This document shows positions 53,395 to 62,102 of a stretch of 64,000 bases of DNA, in pieces; within the stretch, counting starts at the first letter, position 1, and the number at the start of each line of letters is the position of its first letter. Both the position numbers and the translations under genes were made by a program. Under the pieces are notes generated by a model that ran no database searches, was not told the DNA's origin, and was given only the letters and a program-made list of their open reading frames with translations. Source of the stretch: Micromonospora sp. U21 (GTDB taxonomy: Bacteria; Actinomycetota; Actinomycetes; Mycobacteriales; Micromonosporaceae); contig NZ_JAGPYK010000026.1 of assembly GCF_018070045.1 (NCBI RefSeq), positions 1 to 64,000 on the forward strand, given 5' to 3'.

Positions 53395-53919
53395 ATGCGC
53401 AAGACCACCACTCTCGCTCTGATCGCCACCGGCCTCATCGCCCTGGGCTGCGGCTCCGGCGCCGCCGACACGTCCACGAGCTCCGGCGGCAGCGGCAAGG
53501 GCGAGGACGCCCCGGCGAAGACCGCCAAGGTGGGCGAGGCGGCCCGCGACGGCAAGTTCGAGTTCACGGTGAAGTCCGCCAAGTGCGGCGTCGCCAAGGT
53601 CGGCAGCGACATGCTCGGCCAGAAGGCGCAGGGCCAGTTTTGCCTGGTCACGGTCAACGTGAAGAACATCGGCAAGGAAGCGCAGATGTTCGACGGCAGC
53701 AGCCAGAAGGCGTATGCGGCCGACGGCACCGAGTACTCCGCCGACGGCGGCGCGGCGATCTACGCCAACAAGAACGCCGAGACGTTCCTCAACGACGTCA
53801 ACCCCGGCAACCAGGTCAGCGGCGTCGTCGTCTTCGACATCCCGAAAAACGTCAAGCTCGCGAAGCTCGAGCTGCACGACTCGCCGTTCTCCGGCGGCGT
53901 CGACGTCGCCCTCGGCTGA
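53395..53919 (+). CDS. DUF4352-like lipoprotein, 174 aa
   Basis: An exported lipoprotein: MRKTTTLALIATGLIALGC is the signal with the lipobox Cys, followed by a Ser/Gly linker. The mature domain (KVGEAARDGKFEFTVKSAKCG...CLVTVNVKNIGKEAQMFDGSSQKAYAADGTEYSAD...NDVNPGNQVSGVVVFDIPK) is the immunoglobulin-like DUF4352/Telomeric-repeat-binding-factor-like fold widespread in Gram-positive surface proteins. The two Cys (KCG and FCL) probably form a disulfide. Its role is unknown, likely protein or ligand binding at the cell surface. It starts a plus-strand set of small membrane and surface genes. Confidence 0.82.
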   Translation: MRKTTTLALIATGLIALGCGSGAADTSTSSGGSGKGEDAPAKTAKVGEAARDGKFEFTVKSAKCGVAKVGSDMLGQKAQGQFCLVTVNVKNIGKEAQMFDGSSQKAYAADGTEYSADGGAAIYANKNAETFLNDVNPGNQVSGVVVFDIPKNVKLAKLELHDSPFSGGVDVALG

Positions 53920-54001
53920 CCTCTCCCCTGTAGCCCGGGGCGGGTCTGAACGATCCGCGCCGGCTGCTCACAGCCCATCTGTTCACATGAGGAGCCCCGT
54001 C

Positions 54002-54745
54002 ATGACCGATCCGACCACCCCGAATCCGCCCGACCAGCCGACCGAACTGCCGCAGCCCTCGGTGCCGCCCGTCGGCGGTCCGCCGTCCGCCGCGACTGCC
54101 GACACCACGCTCGTCGGCGAGTTCGGCCCTGCCACCCGGGAGAAGCGGTCCCACGTGCGGGCATGGGCTGTCGGTGGCATCGCCCTGGCCATCGCCCTCT
54201 GCTGCGGCGGCGCTGTCATCGGCACGGTCGCCGGCGACGAACCGGAGGCGACCGCCGGTGCCAGCAGTTCGCCTGCGATCAGTCCCACGAGCGTGTCGCC
54301 GACGACAACGGCTCCCACCACTGCCGCTCCGACCAGCGCGGCCCCTACCAGCGCCAGCCCCAGCCCGACGAAGACGGCCCCGCCGCCTAAGCCGAAGCCG
54401 CCGTCGTACAAGACGCTCACTGAGCGGCAGTGGAAGCTGATCGCGAAGGACCCGGACGGTTACCTGGGGAAGACCTACGTGGTCTACGGGCGGGTCACCC
54501 AGTTCGACGCGGCCACCGGCGTCGACAGCTTCCGGGCGGACGTCGCTCACCGCCGCATGGCCGACGAGTACGACTACGAGACCAACACCATCTTCAACGG
54601 ATCCCAGTCGGACCTCGACAACCTCGTCGAGGACGACACCTTCCGCGCCAACGTCACGGTGCTCGGCTCCTACAGCTACGACACCCAGATCGGCGGCGAA
54701 ACCACCGTTCCGCTGCTCCAGGTCGACTCCATCAAAGTCCTCTGA
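54002..54745 (+). CDS. Membrane-anchored protein with Pro/Thr linker, 247 aa
   Basis: A cytoplasmic Pro-rich N-terminus (MTDPTTPNPPDQPTELPQP) precedes one membrane helix (AWAVGGIALAIALCCGGAVIG, about 53-73). A Thr/Ser/Ala/Pro-rich linker of about 55 residues spans the wall, and an extracellular domain follows (LTERQWKLIAKDPDGYLGKTYVVYGRVTQFDAATG...TVPLLQVDSIKVL). That domain looks like an OB-type beta barrel. No enzymatic motif is visible. ATG 54002 has AGGAG 8 nt upstream; ATG 53987 is possible. The linker composition is typical of actinobacterial cell-wall-facing proteins. Confidence 0.75.
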   Translation: MTDPTTPNPPDQPTELPQPSVPPVGGPPSAATADTTLVGEFGPATREKRSHVRAWAVGGIALAIALCCGGAVIGTVAGDEPEATAGASSSPAISPTSVSPTTTAPTTAAPTSAAPTSASPSPTKTAPPPKPKPPSYKTLTERQWKLIAKDPDGYLGKTYVVYGRVTQFDAATGVDSFRADVAHRRMADEYDYETNTIFNGSQSDLDNLVEDDTFRANVTVLGSYSYDTQIGGETTVPLLQVDSIKVL

Positions 54746-54772
54746 AACTCCCCTGAGACGTCAGGAGGCGTC

Positions 54773-55591
54773 GTGCGGCCCGATGAATTCCTCCGCGCCC
54801 TGGCGCAACTCCCCCCACCATTGCACGACCGGGCACTCACCCTCCGTCCCTACGCCCGCTCCACCCGCTGCGACGACTGCCAGCGCATCGGTGACGCCGT
54901 CCGCCTCGCTCTCACCGCCGCCCACTACGAGGAGCTGACCTCCACCGGCGAACTGCTCGATACCGCCGAGCGCCTCGCTGTCGAGCACACCGAGCACGTC
55001 CCGCCGCGCCTGGACCAGCAGCGCGGGCGCGGCCGGGTGATCCGCTGGGCGGAAGCGTCCGCGCCGCTGGTGGCTGCGACCGACGCCAGCTGGAAGGGCC
55101 GCGCCGGTGGCCTCGGGTACGTCGTCAGCGACGGCCATTACGGCGTGCTCGGTCGGGGCACCGGCCGGCTCGACCCGACCGGCGCCTCCCGGGTGCTCGT
55201 CGACGAACTCCGCGCGGTCGACTACCTGCTGACCGGGTATGACGAGGTGCCGACCGGCATGACCGTGCTGCTGGACAGCCTGACGGCTCTGCGATACCTG
55301 CACCGCTGGCAGGCCGGCGATACCGATGCGATGCCCGCCGGCTACAGCCTGCGGGAGCGCCGCTGGTCGGACCAGCCCACCCTGGTCCGGCTCGCCGAGC
55401 AGGTGGCCCGCCGCCGCGACCTGACGTTCGCGCATGTCAAGGGGCACAGCGGCCACGCCCTCAACGAGGCCGCCGACGGCCTGTCGCACATGGCCCGCCG
55501 CCGGCGAGAGGAGTCGTTCGACCTGCGCCCTCGGGCGCACGCCCTGGTCGACGCGTTCCTGCGCGACTGGCACGCCAACGCCACGCTCTGA
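54773..55591 (+). CDS. RNase H-like domain protein, 272 aa
   Basis: A ribonuclease H fold protein. Catalytic acids are readable: AATDASWKGRAGGLG (Asp on strand 1), VLVDELRAVDYLL (Glu), TVLLDSLTALRYL (Asp) and KGHSGHALNEAADGLS (final Asp, with the GHSG.xxNE.ADxLS motif of RNase HI). The N-terminal 90 residues (CDDCQRIGDAVRLAL; HYEELTSTGELLD) include a CxxC and form an extra domain not present in RNase HI. GTG 54773 follows AGGAGG. It could be a cellular RNase H variant or a nuclease acting with the ATPase downstream; there is a 203-bp gap between them. Confidence 0.8.
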   Translation: MRPDEFLRALAQLPPPLHDRALTLRPYARSTRCDDCQRIGDAVRLALTAAHYEELTSTGELLDTAERLAVEHTEHVPPRLDQQRGRGRVIRWAEASAPLVAATDASWKGRAGGLGYVVSDGHYGVLGRGTGRLDPTGASRVLVDELRAVDYLLTGYDEVPTGMTVLLDSLTALRYLHRWQAGDTDAMPAGYSLRERRWSDQPTLVRLAEQVARRRDLTFAHVKGHSGHALNEAADGLSHMARRRREESFDLRPRAHALVDAFLRDWHANATL

Positions 55592-55794
55592 CCGCTCCGC
55601 GGGGTGCCCGGAGCGGCCGACGTTGAACCACTGATTCGTTTGCGACATCAGCTCTACAGCGTCCGACAACCACCACCCTCCCGACCACGCTGCTCGCCCC
55701 AGCCGGGCCGATAACGGCCTCCCCACTTCCACCGCTCATCCCGGGCGGGCCGGCGAGTCGTCGGCCCGCGGACACCACACGCCTGGAGATGACC

Positions 55795-58251
55795 ATGACC
55801 GACCCCGCGCAGCCCACCACCGCACCCCTGATCGAGCTGATCTTCGACCGACTCGCCGCCGCTGATGACGTACCGACCGAGACCGCCGAGCTGGTCCTCG
55901 CCGCGCTGACCAGCGAGGACCACCTGACCGCGGCGCTCGCCGGCACTCCCACCCGTCTCGACCCCCGGTCCCCCACCGGCGACGGTCCAGCGGACCGGAT
56001 CTGGCTGAAGTCGGTGACCGTTGCCGGCTTCCGCGGCGTCGGTCCGGAACGGACCCTCCGGATCGACCCCGGTCCGGGCCTCACCCTGGTCGTTGGCCGC
56101 AACGGCTCCGGCAAGTCCAGCTTCGCCGAGGCCGTCGAACTCGCCCTCACCGGCGACAGCGCCCGATGGGCCGACAAGACGAGCGTCTGGCGTACGGGGT
56201 GGCGAAACCTGCACAACCCGGATCCGTGCTGGGTCGGTGTGGAGCTGCGGGTCGATGGGGTGGCCACGCCGACCCGGGTGCACCGCGCCTGGCCGGTCGG
56301 CGCCGAGCTGGCCGACGCCGAGGTGACCGTCACCAGCGTCCGGGGCCGGCACACCGGCCTCACCGAGTTGGGTCTGGCCCGCCCGCTGGAGCTGTACCGG
56401 CCGTTCCTCACCGCCGCCGAGCTGGGCAAGCTCGCCGCCGGCACGCAGAGCCAGCTCTTCGATGCGCTCTTCGCGATCCTCGGCCTGGACGCGCTCACCG
56501 ACGCCGACCAGCGTCTGCTGCGCGCCACCCGGCCGCACGACACGACCATCAAGGAGGTACGCGCACAGCGCGCCGCCCTGGCCGACGCGCTCGCCGGGAT
56601 CACCGACGACCGGGCCCGGCGAACCGTCGCGCTGCTACGCGGCCGCGGCGCGGTCGACCTCGCGGCGGTGACGGCGATCCTCGACGAGCCCGACGAACCG
56701 ACCACCGACGGGGCGGTGCTGCTCTGCCGGGAACTCGCCGCTCTCGCTCCACCGCCGGTCGACGAGGTGACCCGGCTGGCCGGTCAGCTGCGGGAGGCGG
56801 CGGTCGAGGCCCTGCGGTACGACGGCGGCCGGTCCCGGGCCGCGCTGCGCAGCGCCGAACTGCTCCGCCTCGCCCTCGAACATCACGAGGACCAGGGCGA
56901 CGGGTCGTGCCCGGTCTGCGCCACCGGCACCCTCGACCGCGGATGGCGTACCGCCGCCGCGCAGTCGCTGACCGACCTCCGGCAGCGCAGTGTCGCCGCC
57001 CAGACGGCAACGACCCGGCTCACGACTCTGCTGCGGCAGACGCACCACCTGATCGATGACCTCGCGGTGCCCGAGGGTCCCGGGTCGGAGCCGGCGGTCG
57101 GGGCGCTGCGCGACGCCGTGGCCGCGCTGCGACGCGTACCCGGGGAGCCGGCCGACCTGGCCCACCACCTGGCCGCGCGGTACCCGGCGGTGGTGACGGC
57201 GGCGGACGCGACCCGCGCGTACGCCGAGGCGTTTCTGCGGCAACGCGACACCGGCTGGCGGGCGGCCGCGGCCGAGGTGCGCGAGTGGGTGACCGCCGCC
57301 GGCGGGTTGCCGGCGCGGGAGGCCACCCTGACCCGGTTGAAGGCCGCACGCGGCTGGCTGAAGAACGCCGGTACGGAGATCCGCAACGAGCGGGTCGCAC
57401 CGTTCGCCGGGCACTCCCAGCGGATCTGGGCGCAGCTGCGCCAGGAGAGCAACGTCGAGTTGGGGGCGATGACGCTCGAAGGCGCGAACACCCGCCGGCG
57501 GGTGGCCTTCCCGGTCAGCGTCGACGGCGCCGACAACGGCACCGCGCTGGGGGTGATGAGCCAGGGTGAGATGCAGGCGCTCGGGCTGGCCACCTTCCTG
57601 CCGCGCAGCTGCGCCCCGGAGAGCCCGTTCCGGTTCATCGTGGTCGACGACCCGGTGCAGAGCATGGACCCGTCGAAGGTGGACGGTCTCGCGCGGGTGC
57701 TCGCCGAGCTGGCCGAGCAGCGGCAGGTGGTGGTTTTCACCCACGACACCCGACTGCCCGACGCGGTCACCCGGCTCGGCCTCGGCGACGCCCGCATCGT
57801 CGAGGTGCACCGGGCGGAGAAGTCGGTGGTGACGCTGCGGCCCGGCTCCGATCCGGTGACCCGCTACCTGGACGACGCGAACGCGCTGTCGCGCAACAAG
57901 GACATCCCCGCCGAGGTACGCGGGCCGGTGGTCGCGGAGCTGTGCCGCTCGGCCATGGAGGCCGCCTGCCACCGGGTGGTCTGGCGGGTACGGGTCGCCC
58001 GGGGCGTCCCGCACGACGACATCGAAGCGGCCATCGAGGCCGCGTCGCGCCGGCTGACCACCATCGTCGCGTTGGCACTGTTCGACGACGCCGATCGGGG
58101 CGGTGACGTACTCGGCCAGCTGAGCCGTCGGCACGGACGGCGGGCGGTGGACGCGTACGAGGCGTGCCGCAAGGGCGTGCACGGCGCGTACCTGGCGGAC
58201 CTGCCGGGCCTGGTCGCGGACGCCCGCTTCCTGACCGAGGCGCTGCGGTGA
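55795..58251 (+). CDS. Rad50/SMC-like AAA ATPase with zinc-hook motif, 818 aa
   Basis: An ABC-type ATPase. The first 70 residues are a separate helical region. Then comes WLKSVTVAGFRGVGPERTLRI, Walker A GRNGSGKSSFAEAVELALTG (about 105), the central helical arm with a CxxC (SCPVCATG, about 375) like the Rad50 or RloC zinc hook, the signature-like MSQGEMQALGLATFLP, Walker B FRFIVVDDPVQSMDP (about 620) and the H-loop VVFTHDTR. The C-terminal 180 residues (ELCRSAMEAACHRVVWRVRV; VDAYEACRKGVHGAYLAD) are an added domain whose function I cannot assign. ATG 55795 is preferred over 55789 because GGAG lies 6 nt upstream. It overlaps the next gene (GTGA), so they form one unit. Confidence 0.8.
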   Translation: MTDPAQPTTAPLIELIFDRLAAADDVPTETAELVLAALTSEDHLTAALAGTPTRLDPRSPTGDGPADRIWLKSVTVAGFRGVGPERTLRIDPGPGLTLVVGRNGSGKSSFAEAVELALTGDSARWADKTSVWRTGWRNLHNPDPCWVGVELRVDGVATPTRVHRAWPVGAELADAEVTVTSVRGRHTGLTELGLARPLELYRPFLTAAELGKLAAGTQSQLFDALFAILGLDALTDADQRLLRATRPHDTTIKEVRAQRAALADALAGITDDRARRTVALLRGRGAVDLAAVTAILDEPDEPTTDGAVLLCRELAALAPPPVDEVTRLAGQLREAAVEALRYDGGRSRAALRSAELLRLALEHHEDQGDGSCPVCATGTLDRGWRTAAAQSLTDLRQRSVAAQTATTRLTTLLRQTHHLIDDLAVPEGPGSEPAVGALRDAVAALRRVPGEPADLAHHLAARYPAVVTAADATRAYAEAFLRQRDTGWRAAAAEVREWVTAAGGLPAREATLTRLKAARGWLKNAGTEIRNERVAPFAGHSQRIWAQLRQESNVELGAMTLEGANTRRRVAFPVSVDGADNGTALGVMSQGEMQALGLATFLPRSCAPESPFRFIVVDDPVQSMDPSKVDGLARVLAELAEQRQVVVFTHDTRLPDAVTRLGLGDARIVEVHRAEKSVVTLRPGSDPVTRYLDDANALSRNKDIPAEVRGPVVAELCRSAMEAACHRVVWRVRVARGVPHDDIEAAIEAASRRLTTIVALALFDDADRGGDVLGQLSRRHGRRAVDAYEACRKGVHGAYLADLPGLVADARFLTEALR

Positions 58252-58637
58252 CCGCGCCGACGCCGCAGCGCTGCCTGGCGGCGGCCGACCAGTTGCTGCG
58301 CGGCACCGGCGTGCTGGGGGGCGTCGCCGTGACCGGCGGTTGGTGGCCTCGGGTCTGCGCCTGCCTGATCCGGCTCGCCCTGGAAGGCGGCATCGACGCC
58401 TACTGGCGGCGGGTCAAGCCGACCGTCGCGGCCTGCCGGCAGGGCCGGGCCAAGCAGCTGATGCTGCGCGGACGGCTCGGGCCGGGCACGGAGACCGCCC
58501 GGCGGGTGGCGTACGCGTGGGCCACGCTCTCGACCGCCGCCCACCACCACTGCTACGAGCTGGCGCCGACGGCCGCGGAGCTGCGCCGGCTGCACACCGA
58601 GGTGAACGCGCTGCTCGCTCGACTCGACCAGCGATGA
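58248..58637 (+). CDS. Small partner protein of the ATPase, 129 aa
   Basis: An unrecognised all-helical protein: PTPQRCLAAADQLLRG; CACLIRLALEGGIDAYW; QGRAKQLMLRG; TARRVAYAWATLSTAAHHHCYEL; ELRRLHTEVNALLARLDQ. The His-rich HHHCYELAPT segment is its most distinctive feature. GTG 58248 overlaps the ATPase stop by 4 nt, so it is translationally coupled and probably forms a complex with the ATPase. It might be an effector or a clamp, but no nuclease motif is certain. Confidence 0.7.
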   Translation: MTAPTPQRCLAAADQLLRGTGVLGGVAVTGGWWPRVCACLIRLALEGGIDAYWRRVKPTVAACRQGRAKQLMLRGRLGPGTETARRVAYAWATLSTAAHHHCYELAPTAAELRRLHTEVNALLARLDQR

Positions 58638-58667
58638 CCAGACCTATTCACTTGCACAGGAGTGACC

Positions 58668-59066
58668 ATGAGCTACCACCCCGGCTATGACCCGCAGCGG
58701 CCCGCGTTGCCGGCATCGGCCCCGCCGGCCAGCCCCGGCCCGTACCCGCCGATCGGTTACCCGCCGGCGCACATCGTCGTGCACGGCCCGCCCACCTCCA
58801 GCCTGGCCGTGACGTCGCTGGTGTTCGGAATTCTCGGCGTGGTCGGCGGGTGGTGCCTGTTCGGGGTGCCGTGCCTGCTCGCCGTCGTCCTCGGTCACGT
58901 CGGCCTGCACGACACCCGCAACAACTCGAAGTCCGGACGCGGCATGGCGGTCGCCGGCCTGGTCCTCGGGTACGTCTTCGTCGCCCCCATGGTCATGCTC
59001 ACGATGATGGTCTTCTTCGGTGGACTGATCGGCGCGGCGACGCCGTCGACCACCCCCACCCCGTGA
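58668..59066 (+). CDS. DUF4190-type membrane protein, 132 aa
   Basis: A Pro/Tyr-rich N-terminus (about 45 residues) is followed by two membrane segments typical of DUF4190: LAVTSLVFGILGVVGGWCLF and the pair around MAVAGLVLGYVFVAPMVML. Between them is GHVGLHDTRNNSKSGRGMA, the conserved family loop. Length is standard. ATG 58668 follows AGGAGTGACC. The family is found near septum or membrane proteins in actinomycetes, without a known biochemical role. Confidence 0.82.
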   Translation: MSYHPGYDPQRPALPASAPPASPGPYPPIGYPPAHIVVHGPPTSSLAVTSLVFGILGVVGGWCLFGVPCLLAVVLGHVGLHDTRNNSKSGRGMAVAGLVLGYVFVAPMVMLTMMVFFGGLIGAATPSTTPTP

Positions 59067-59157
59067 GGCGGAACGACAGGCCGCCCCATCCGAAGGCGGT
59101 CGGACCGGCGGGTGCGTAACGTGCAGGGGTAACCCCCTGACGCGAAGAGGAGACTTC

Positions 59158-59577
59158 ATGTCCAAGCCACCGCTTCCCGAGGCCGCGGTCGCCATGCTGC
59201 AGAAGCCGAACCCGGCCGTCATGACGACCCTTCAGGCGACTGGTCAGCCGGTGTCCGCGGCCACCTGGTACCTGTGGGAGGACGGCCGGATCCTGGTGAA
59301 CATGGACGCGAGCCGCCGCCGGCTGGAGCACGTCCGGAACGACCCCCGGGTCTCGCTCACCGTCCTGGATGAGGCCGGCTGGTACACGCACGTCAGCATC
59401 ATCGGGCACGTCGCCGAACTGCGCGCGGACGAGGACCTCGCGGACATCGACCGGTTGTCCGAGCACTACACGGGGAACGCGTACCCACGGCGGGAGCGCG
59501 CTCGGGTCAGCGCCCTGATCAAGATCGACCGCTGGCACGGCTGGGGCTCGCTCAAGGACAACAACCAGGTCGGCTGA
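59158..59577 (+). CDS. PPOX-class F420-dependent oxidoreductase, 139 aa
   Basis: A split-barrel protein of the F420-binding pyridoxamine-oxidase-like group. It has VAMLQKPNPAVMTTLQATGQPVSAATWYLWEDGRILVNMDASRRRLEHVRNDPRVSLTV, with the ASRRR-type stretch that contacts cofactor phosphate, then GHVAELRAD and RVSALIKIDRWHGWG. Relatives reduce small substrates, or protect against oxidative stress, using F420H2. ATG 59158 follows GAGGAGAC. It is followed by a strong terminator. Confidence 0.85.
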   Translation: MSKPPLPEAAVAMLQKPNPAVMTTLQATGQPVSAATWYLWEDGRILVNMDASRRRLEHVRNDPRVSLTVLDEAGWYTHVSIIGHVAELRADEDLADIDRLSEHYTGNAYPRRERARVSALIKIDRWHGWGSLKDNNQVG

Positions 59578-59584
59578 CCAACGC

Positions 59585-59614
59585 GGCCCGGCCGGCGGCA
59601 CCGGCGGCCGGGCC
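59585..59614. terminator. Bidirectional stem-loop terminator
   Basis: GGCCCGGCCG and CGGCCGGGCC form a perfect 10-bp stem with a 10-nt centre, between convergent PPOX and symporter genes. Confidence 0.65.
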
Positions 59615-59627
59615 AGCGATGCCACGG

Positions 59628-60512
59628 TCAGGGTTGAACGGTGGTGGCGGCCGGGGCGCGGACGCGGGTCACCAGGTAGCCGAAGGCCGCCGCGGTGAAG
59701 AACATGACGATGCCGTAGACCGCCCCGGGGATCGCCATCTGGGTGCTGTCGAGCAGCGCCGGGCTGAGCGCGATCGTGATGGCCAGGGTGCTGTTGTGGA
59801 TGCCGATCTCGAACCCGGCCGCCGTCGCGGCGCTCCGGTCGACCCCGGCCAAGCGGGGCACGCCGTACCCGATGGCGAGGCTCAGCAGGTTGAACGCGAG
59901 CACGGCGAGGCCGACGGAGACGAAGTAGTCGGCGATGTTCTCGCGTTCGCCCAGCACGGCGCCGGCGATCACCGCGACGAGCACGACGACGGACAGGATC
60001 CGGACCGGGCGGTTCAGGCGTTCGGCGATCCGGGGCACCCGGGCGCGGATCAGCATGCCGATCGCGACCGGGACGAGCACGATGGCGAAGACCTGCAACA
60101 CCTTGTCGAACTGCAGGCCGATGCTCCTGCCGTCGGGCAGGAAGTACGCCGCCGACAGGTTGACCAGGATCGGCAGGGTGAACACGGCGAGCACCGAGTT
60201 GATGGCGGTCAGGGTGATGTTCAGGGCCACGTGCCCGCCGAAGAGGTGGCTGTAGAGGTTGGCCGTGGTGCCGCCGGGGGAAGCGGCCAGCAGCATCATC
60301 CCGACGGCCAGCTCCGGTGCCAGGTCGAAGGCGAGGACCAGGCCGAAGCAGAGTGCCGGCAGCACCAGCACCTGGCACACCAGGGCGATGACGGCGGCCT
60401 TCGGGTGCTGGGCCACCCGGCGGAAGTCCGCAATGGTCAGTCCGAGACCCAGGCCGAGCATGATGATCCCGAGGGCGATGGGCAGGCCGATCAGAGTCAG
60501 GGCTGAGTCCAT
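59628..60512 (-). CDS. Bile acid:sodium symporter family transporter, 294 aa
   Basis: A BASS-family (SBF-like) membrane carrier of about nine helices: LIGLPIALGIIMLGLGLGLTIADF at the start, and the conserved LLAASPGGTTANLYSHLFGG crossover near residue 75. The second half has FEIGIHNSTLAITIALSP, the other conserved unwound segment. Such transporters use Na+ to move organic anions, for example pantoate, keto acids or sterol derivatives. The substrate is not visible from sequence. ATG 60512 is 10 bp from a palindromic operator. It is divergent from the chitinase. Confidence 0.85.
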   Translation of the reverse strand: MDSALTLIGLPIALGIIMLGLGLGLTIADFRRVAQHPKAAVIALVCQVLVLPALCFGLVLAFDLAPELAVGMMLLAASPGGTTANLYSHLFGGHVALNITLTAINSVLAVFTLPILVNLSAAYFLPDGRSIGLQFDKVLQVFAIVLVPVAIGMLIRARVPRIAERLNRPVRILSVVVLVAVIAGAVLGERENIADYFVSVGLAVLAFNLLSLAIGYGVPRLAGVDRSAATAAGFEIGIHNSTLAITIALSPALLDSTQMAIPGAVYGIVMFFTAAAFGYLVTRVRAPAATTVQP

Positions 60513-60522
60513 GACACAACAT

Positions 60523-60540
60523 CGTTACCACCCGGTAACG
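60523..60540. promoter_or_regulatory. Palindromic operator between symporter and chitinase
   Basis: CGTTACC-N4-GGTAACG is a perfect 7-bp inverted repeat, 11 bp upstream of the symporter ATG. It looks like a site for a dimeric repressor of the TetR or similar type. No matching regulator gene is seen in the window. Confidence 0.5.
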
Positions 60541-60572
60541 ACTCCACCATCCCCCATGTGGCCGTACGGCTC

Positions 60573-60601
60573 TTGACCGTCGACGGTGATCGCCTTAACT
60601 T
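60573..60601 (+). promoter_or_regulatory. Promoter of the chitinase gene
   Basis: TTGACC, a 17-bp spacer and TAACTT form a good vegetative-type promoter about 55 bp before ATG 60657. A locally AT-rich stretch follows. It lies 32 bp right of the palindrome, so a bound repressor could affect both directions. Confidence 0.6.
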
Positions 60602-60656
60602 CATCAATCAGATAAGTGTCTTTACTAATTCCGCTCCATTCCTTGTGGGAGTGCCG

Positions 60657-62000
60657 ATGCGACCATTCCGCCACCGCCGCCTGACCGCCGTCGTCGCCCT
60701 GGCGACCATGCTGGTCACCGCCGCCCCGCCAACCGCCGCAAGCGCAGGTGAGAAGACCGACCGCCGGGCCGGCTACCACCGGGTCGGCTACTTCACCCAG
60801 TGGGGCATCTACGGCCGGGCCTTCCCGGTCAAGAAACTCGACACCTCCGGGGCCGCGAGCCGCCTCACCCACGTCAACTACGCCTTCGGCAACGTCAGCG
60901 AGGACGGACGCTGCTATATCGACGGTGGGCCGGGCGAGGGTGACGCGTGGGCCGACTACCAGCGCCCGGTACCGGCCGAGGAGAGCGTCGACGGCGTCGC
61001 TGACGCCCCGGGCCAGGCGCTCAACGGCAACTTCGGCCAACTGGCCAAGCTGAAGGCCAAGCACCGCGACCTGAAGGTGCTGATCTCGCTGGGCGGCTGG
61101 AGCTGGTCGACGTACTTCTCGAACGCCGCCCTGACCGACGCCTCCCGCAAGGCGTTCGTCGCCTCCTGCATCGACCTCTACCTCAAGGGCAACCTGCCGG
61201 GCGGAGACGGCGCCGCGGGCGGGCCGGGTGCCGCCGCCGGCGTCTTCGACGGCATCGACCTCGACTGGGAGTGGCCAAACTGGGCGGGTGAGCCGGGCAA
61301 CGTCATCCGCCCGGAGGACCGCGAGAACTTCACCAAGCTGCTCGCCGAGTTCCGCCGGCAACTCGACGCGTACGGGTGCACGACCCGCGCGCACTACGCG
61401 CTGACCGCCTTCCTGCCGGCCAACCCGGCCACCATGGACGCCGGCTACGAGGGTCGCAAGATCTTCAAGTACCTGGACTTCGCCACCGTGCAGGGGTACG
61501 ACTTCCACGGCGGCTGGGACGCGGTCACCAACCAGCAGTCCGCGCTGCGCGTACCGGCGGGGGCCCCGGACAACCCGGACTTCTCCGCCGAGGTGGCCAT
61601 CGACGGCTGGATCGCCCGCGGCGCGCCCCGCGACAAGCTGGTCCTGGGCATCCCGTACTACGGCCGCGGCTGGACCGGCGTCACCGGCGGCGGCAACGGC
61701 CTGTTCAAACCCGCCACCGGGCCCGCGCCGGCCACCTTCGAGGCCGGGTACGAGGACTACAAGAAGCTCAAGACCCTGGCCGGCAACGGCTACACCGTGC
61801 ACCGCGACCTACGCTCCGGGCACGCCTGGCTGTTCGACGGTACGACGTTCTGGACCTACGACGACCCGGCGGTCGTGCTGCAGAAGACGCTCTACATCCG
61901 GCGGGCCGGCCTGGCCGGAGCGATGATCTGGTCGCTGGACGGCGACGACGACAACGCCACGTTGACCAAGACGATCGGCCTCGGGCTGACAAACTGGTAG
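60657..62000 (+). CDS. Secreted GH18 chitinase, 447 aa
   Basis: A family 18 glycoside hydrolase that cleaves chitin with substrate-assisted catalysis. The signal peptide is MRPFRHRRLTAVVALATMLV followed by TAAPPTAASA. The barrel begins HRVGYFTQWGIYGRAFPVKKL, contains LKVLISLGGWSWSTYFS (the SxGG motif) and the active-site DGIDLDWEWP (about 199-208, catalytic Glu in DxDxE). Later segments are FATVQGYDFHGGWD, LVLGIPYYGRGW with the chitinase insertion domain (CID), and GAMIWSLDGDD. There is no chitin-binding domain, so it acts alone. ATG 60657 is chosen because the signal peptide starts there and GGGAG precedes it. Confidence 0.9.
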   Translation: MRPFRHRRLTAVVALATMLVTAAPPTAASAGEKTDRRAGYHRVGYFTQWGIYGRAFPVKKLDTSGAASRLTHVNYAFGNVSEDGRCYIDGGPGEGDAWADYQRPVPAEESVDGVADAPGQALNGNFGQLAKLKAKHRDLKVLISLGGWSWSTYFSNAALTDASRKAFVASCIDLYLKGNLPGGDGAAGGPGAAAGVFDGIDLDWEWPNWAGEPGNVIRPEDRENFTKLLAEFRRQLDAYGCTTRAHYALTAFLPANPATMDAGYEGRKIFKYLDFATVQGYDFHGGWDAVTNQQSALRVPAGAPDNPDFSAEVAIDGWIARGAPRDKLVLGIPYYGRGWTGVTGGGNGLFKPATGPAPATFEAGYEDYKKLKTLAGNGYTVHRDLRSGHAWLFDGTTFWTYDDPAVVLQKTLYIRRAGLAGAMIWSLDGDDDNATLTKTIGLGLTNW

Positions 62001-62026
62001 CCGTACCCCGCTCTTGCGGTAGTTCC

Positions 62027-62066
62027 CCGGCCCGTCGTGGACCTTCATCGGTCCGCGGCGGGCCGG
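62027..62066. terminator. Stem-loop terminator of the chitinase gene
   Basis: CCGGCCCG and CGGGCCGG form the outer stem, and GGACC/GGTCC pair inside. It starts 27 nt after the stop codon, between genes that converge. Confidence 0.6.
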
Positions 62067-62102
62067 TGGTCCGTGCGACCGCCGGCGATCGGTCGGCTCG
62101 GT

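Noticed and set aside
56635-58182. 515-codon frame opposite the zinc-hook ATPase
   Set aside because: Antisense shadow; ATPase motifs are on the plus strand.
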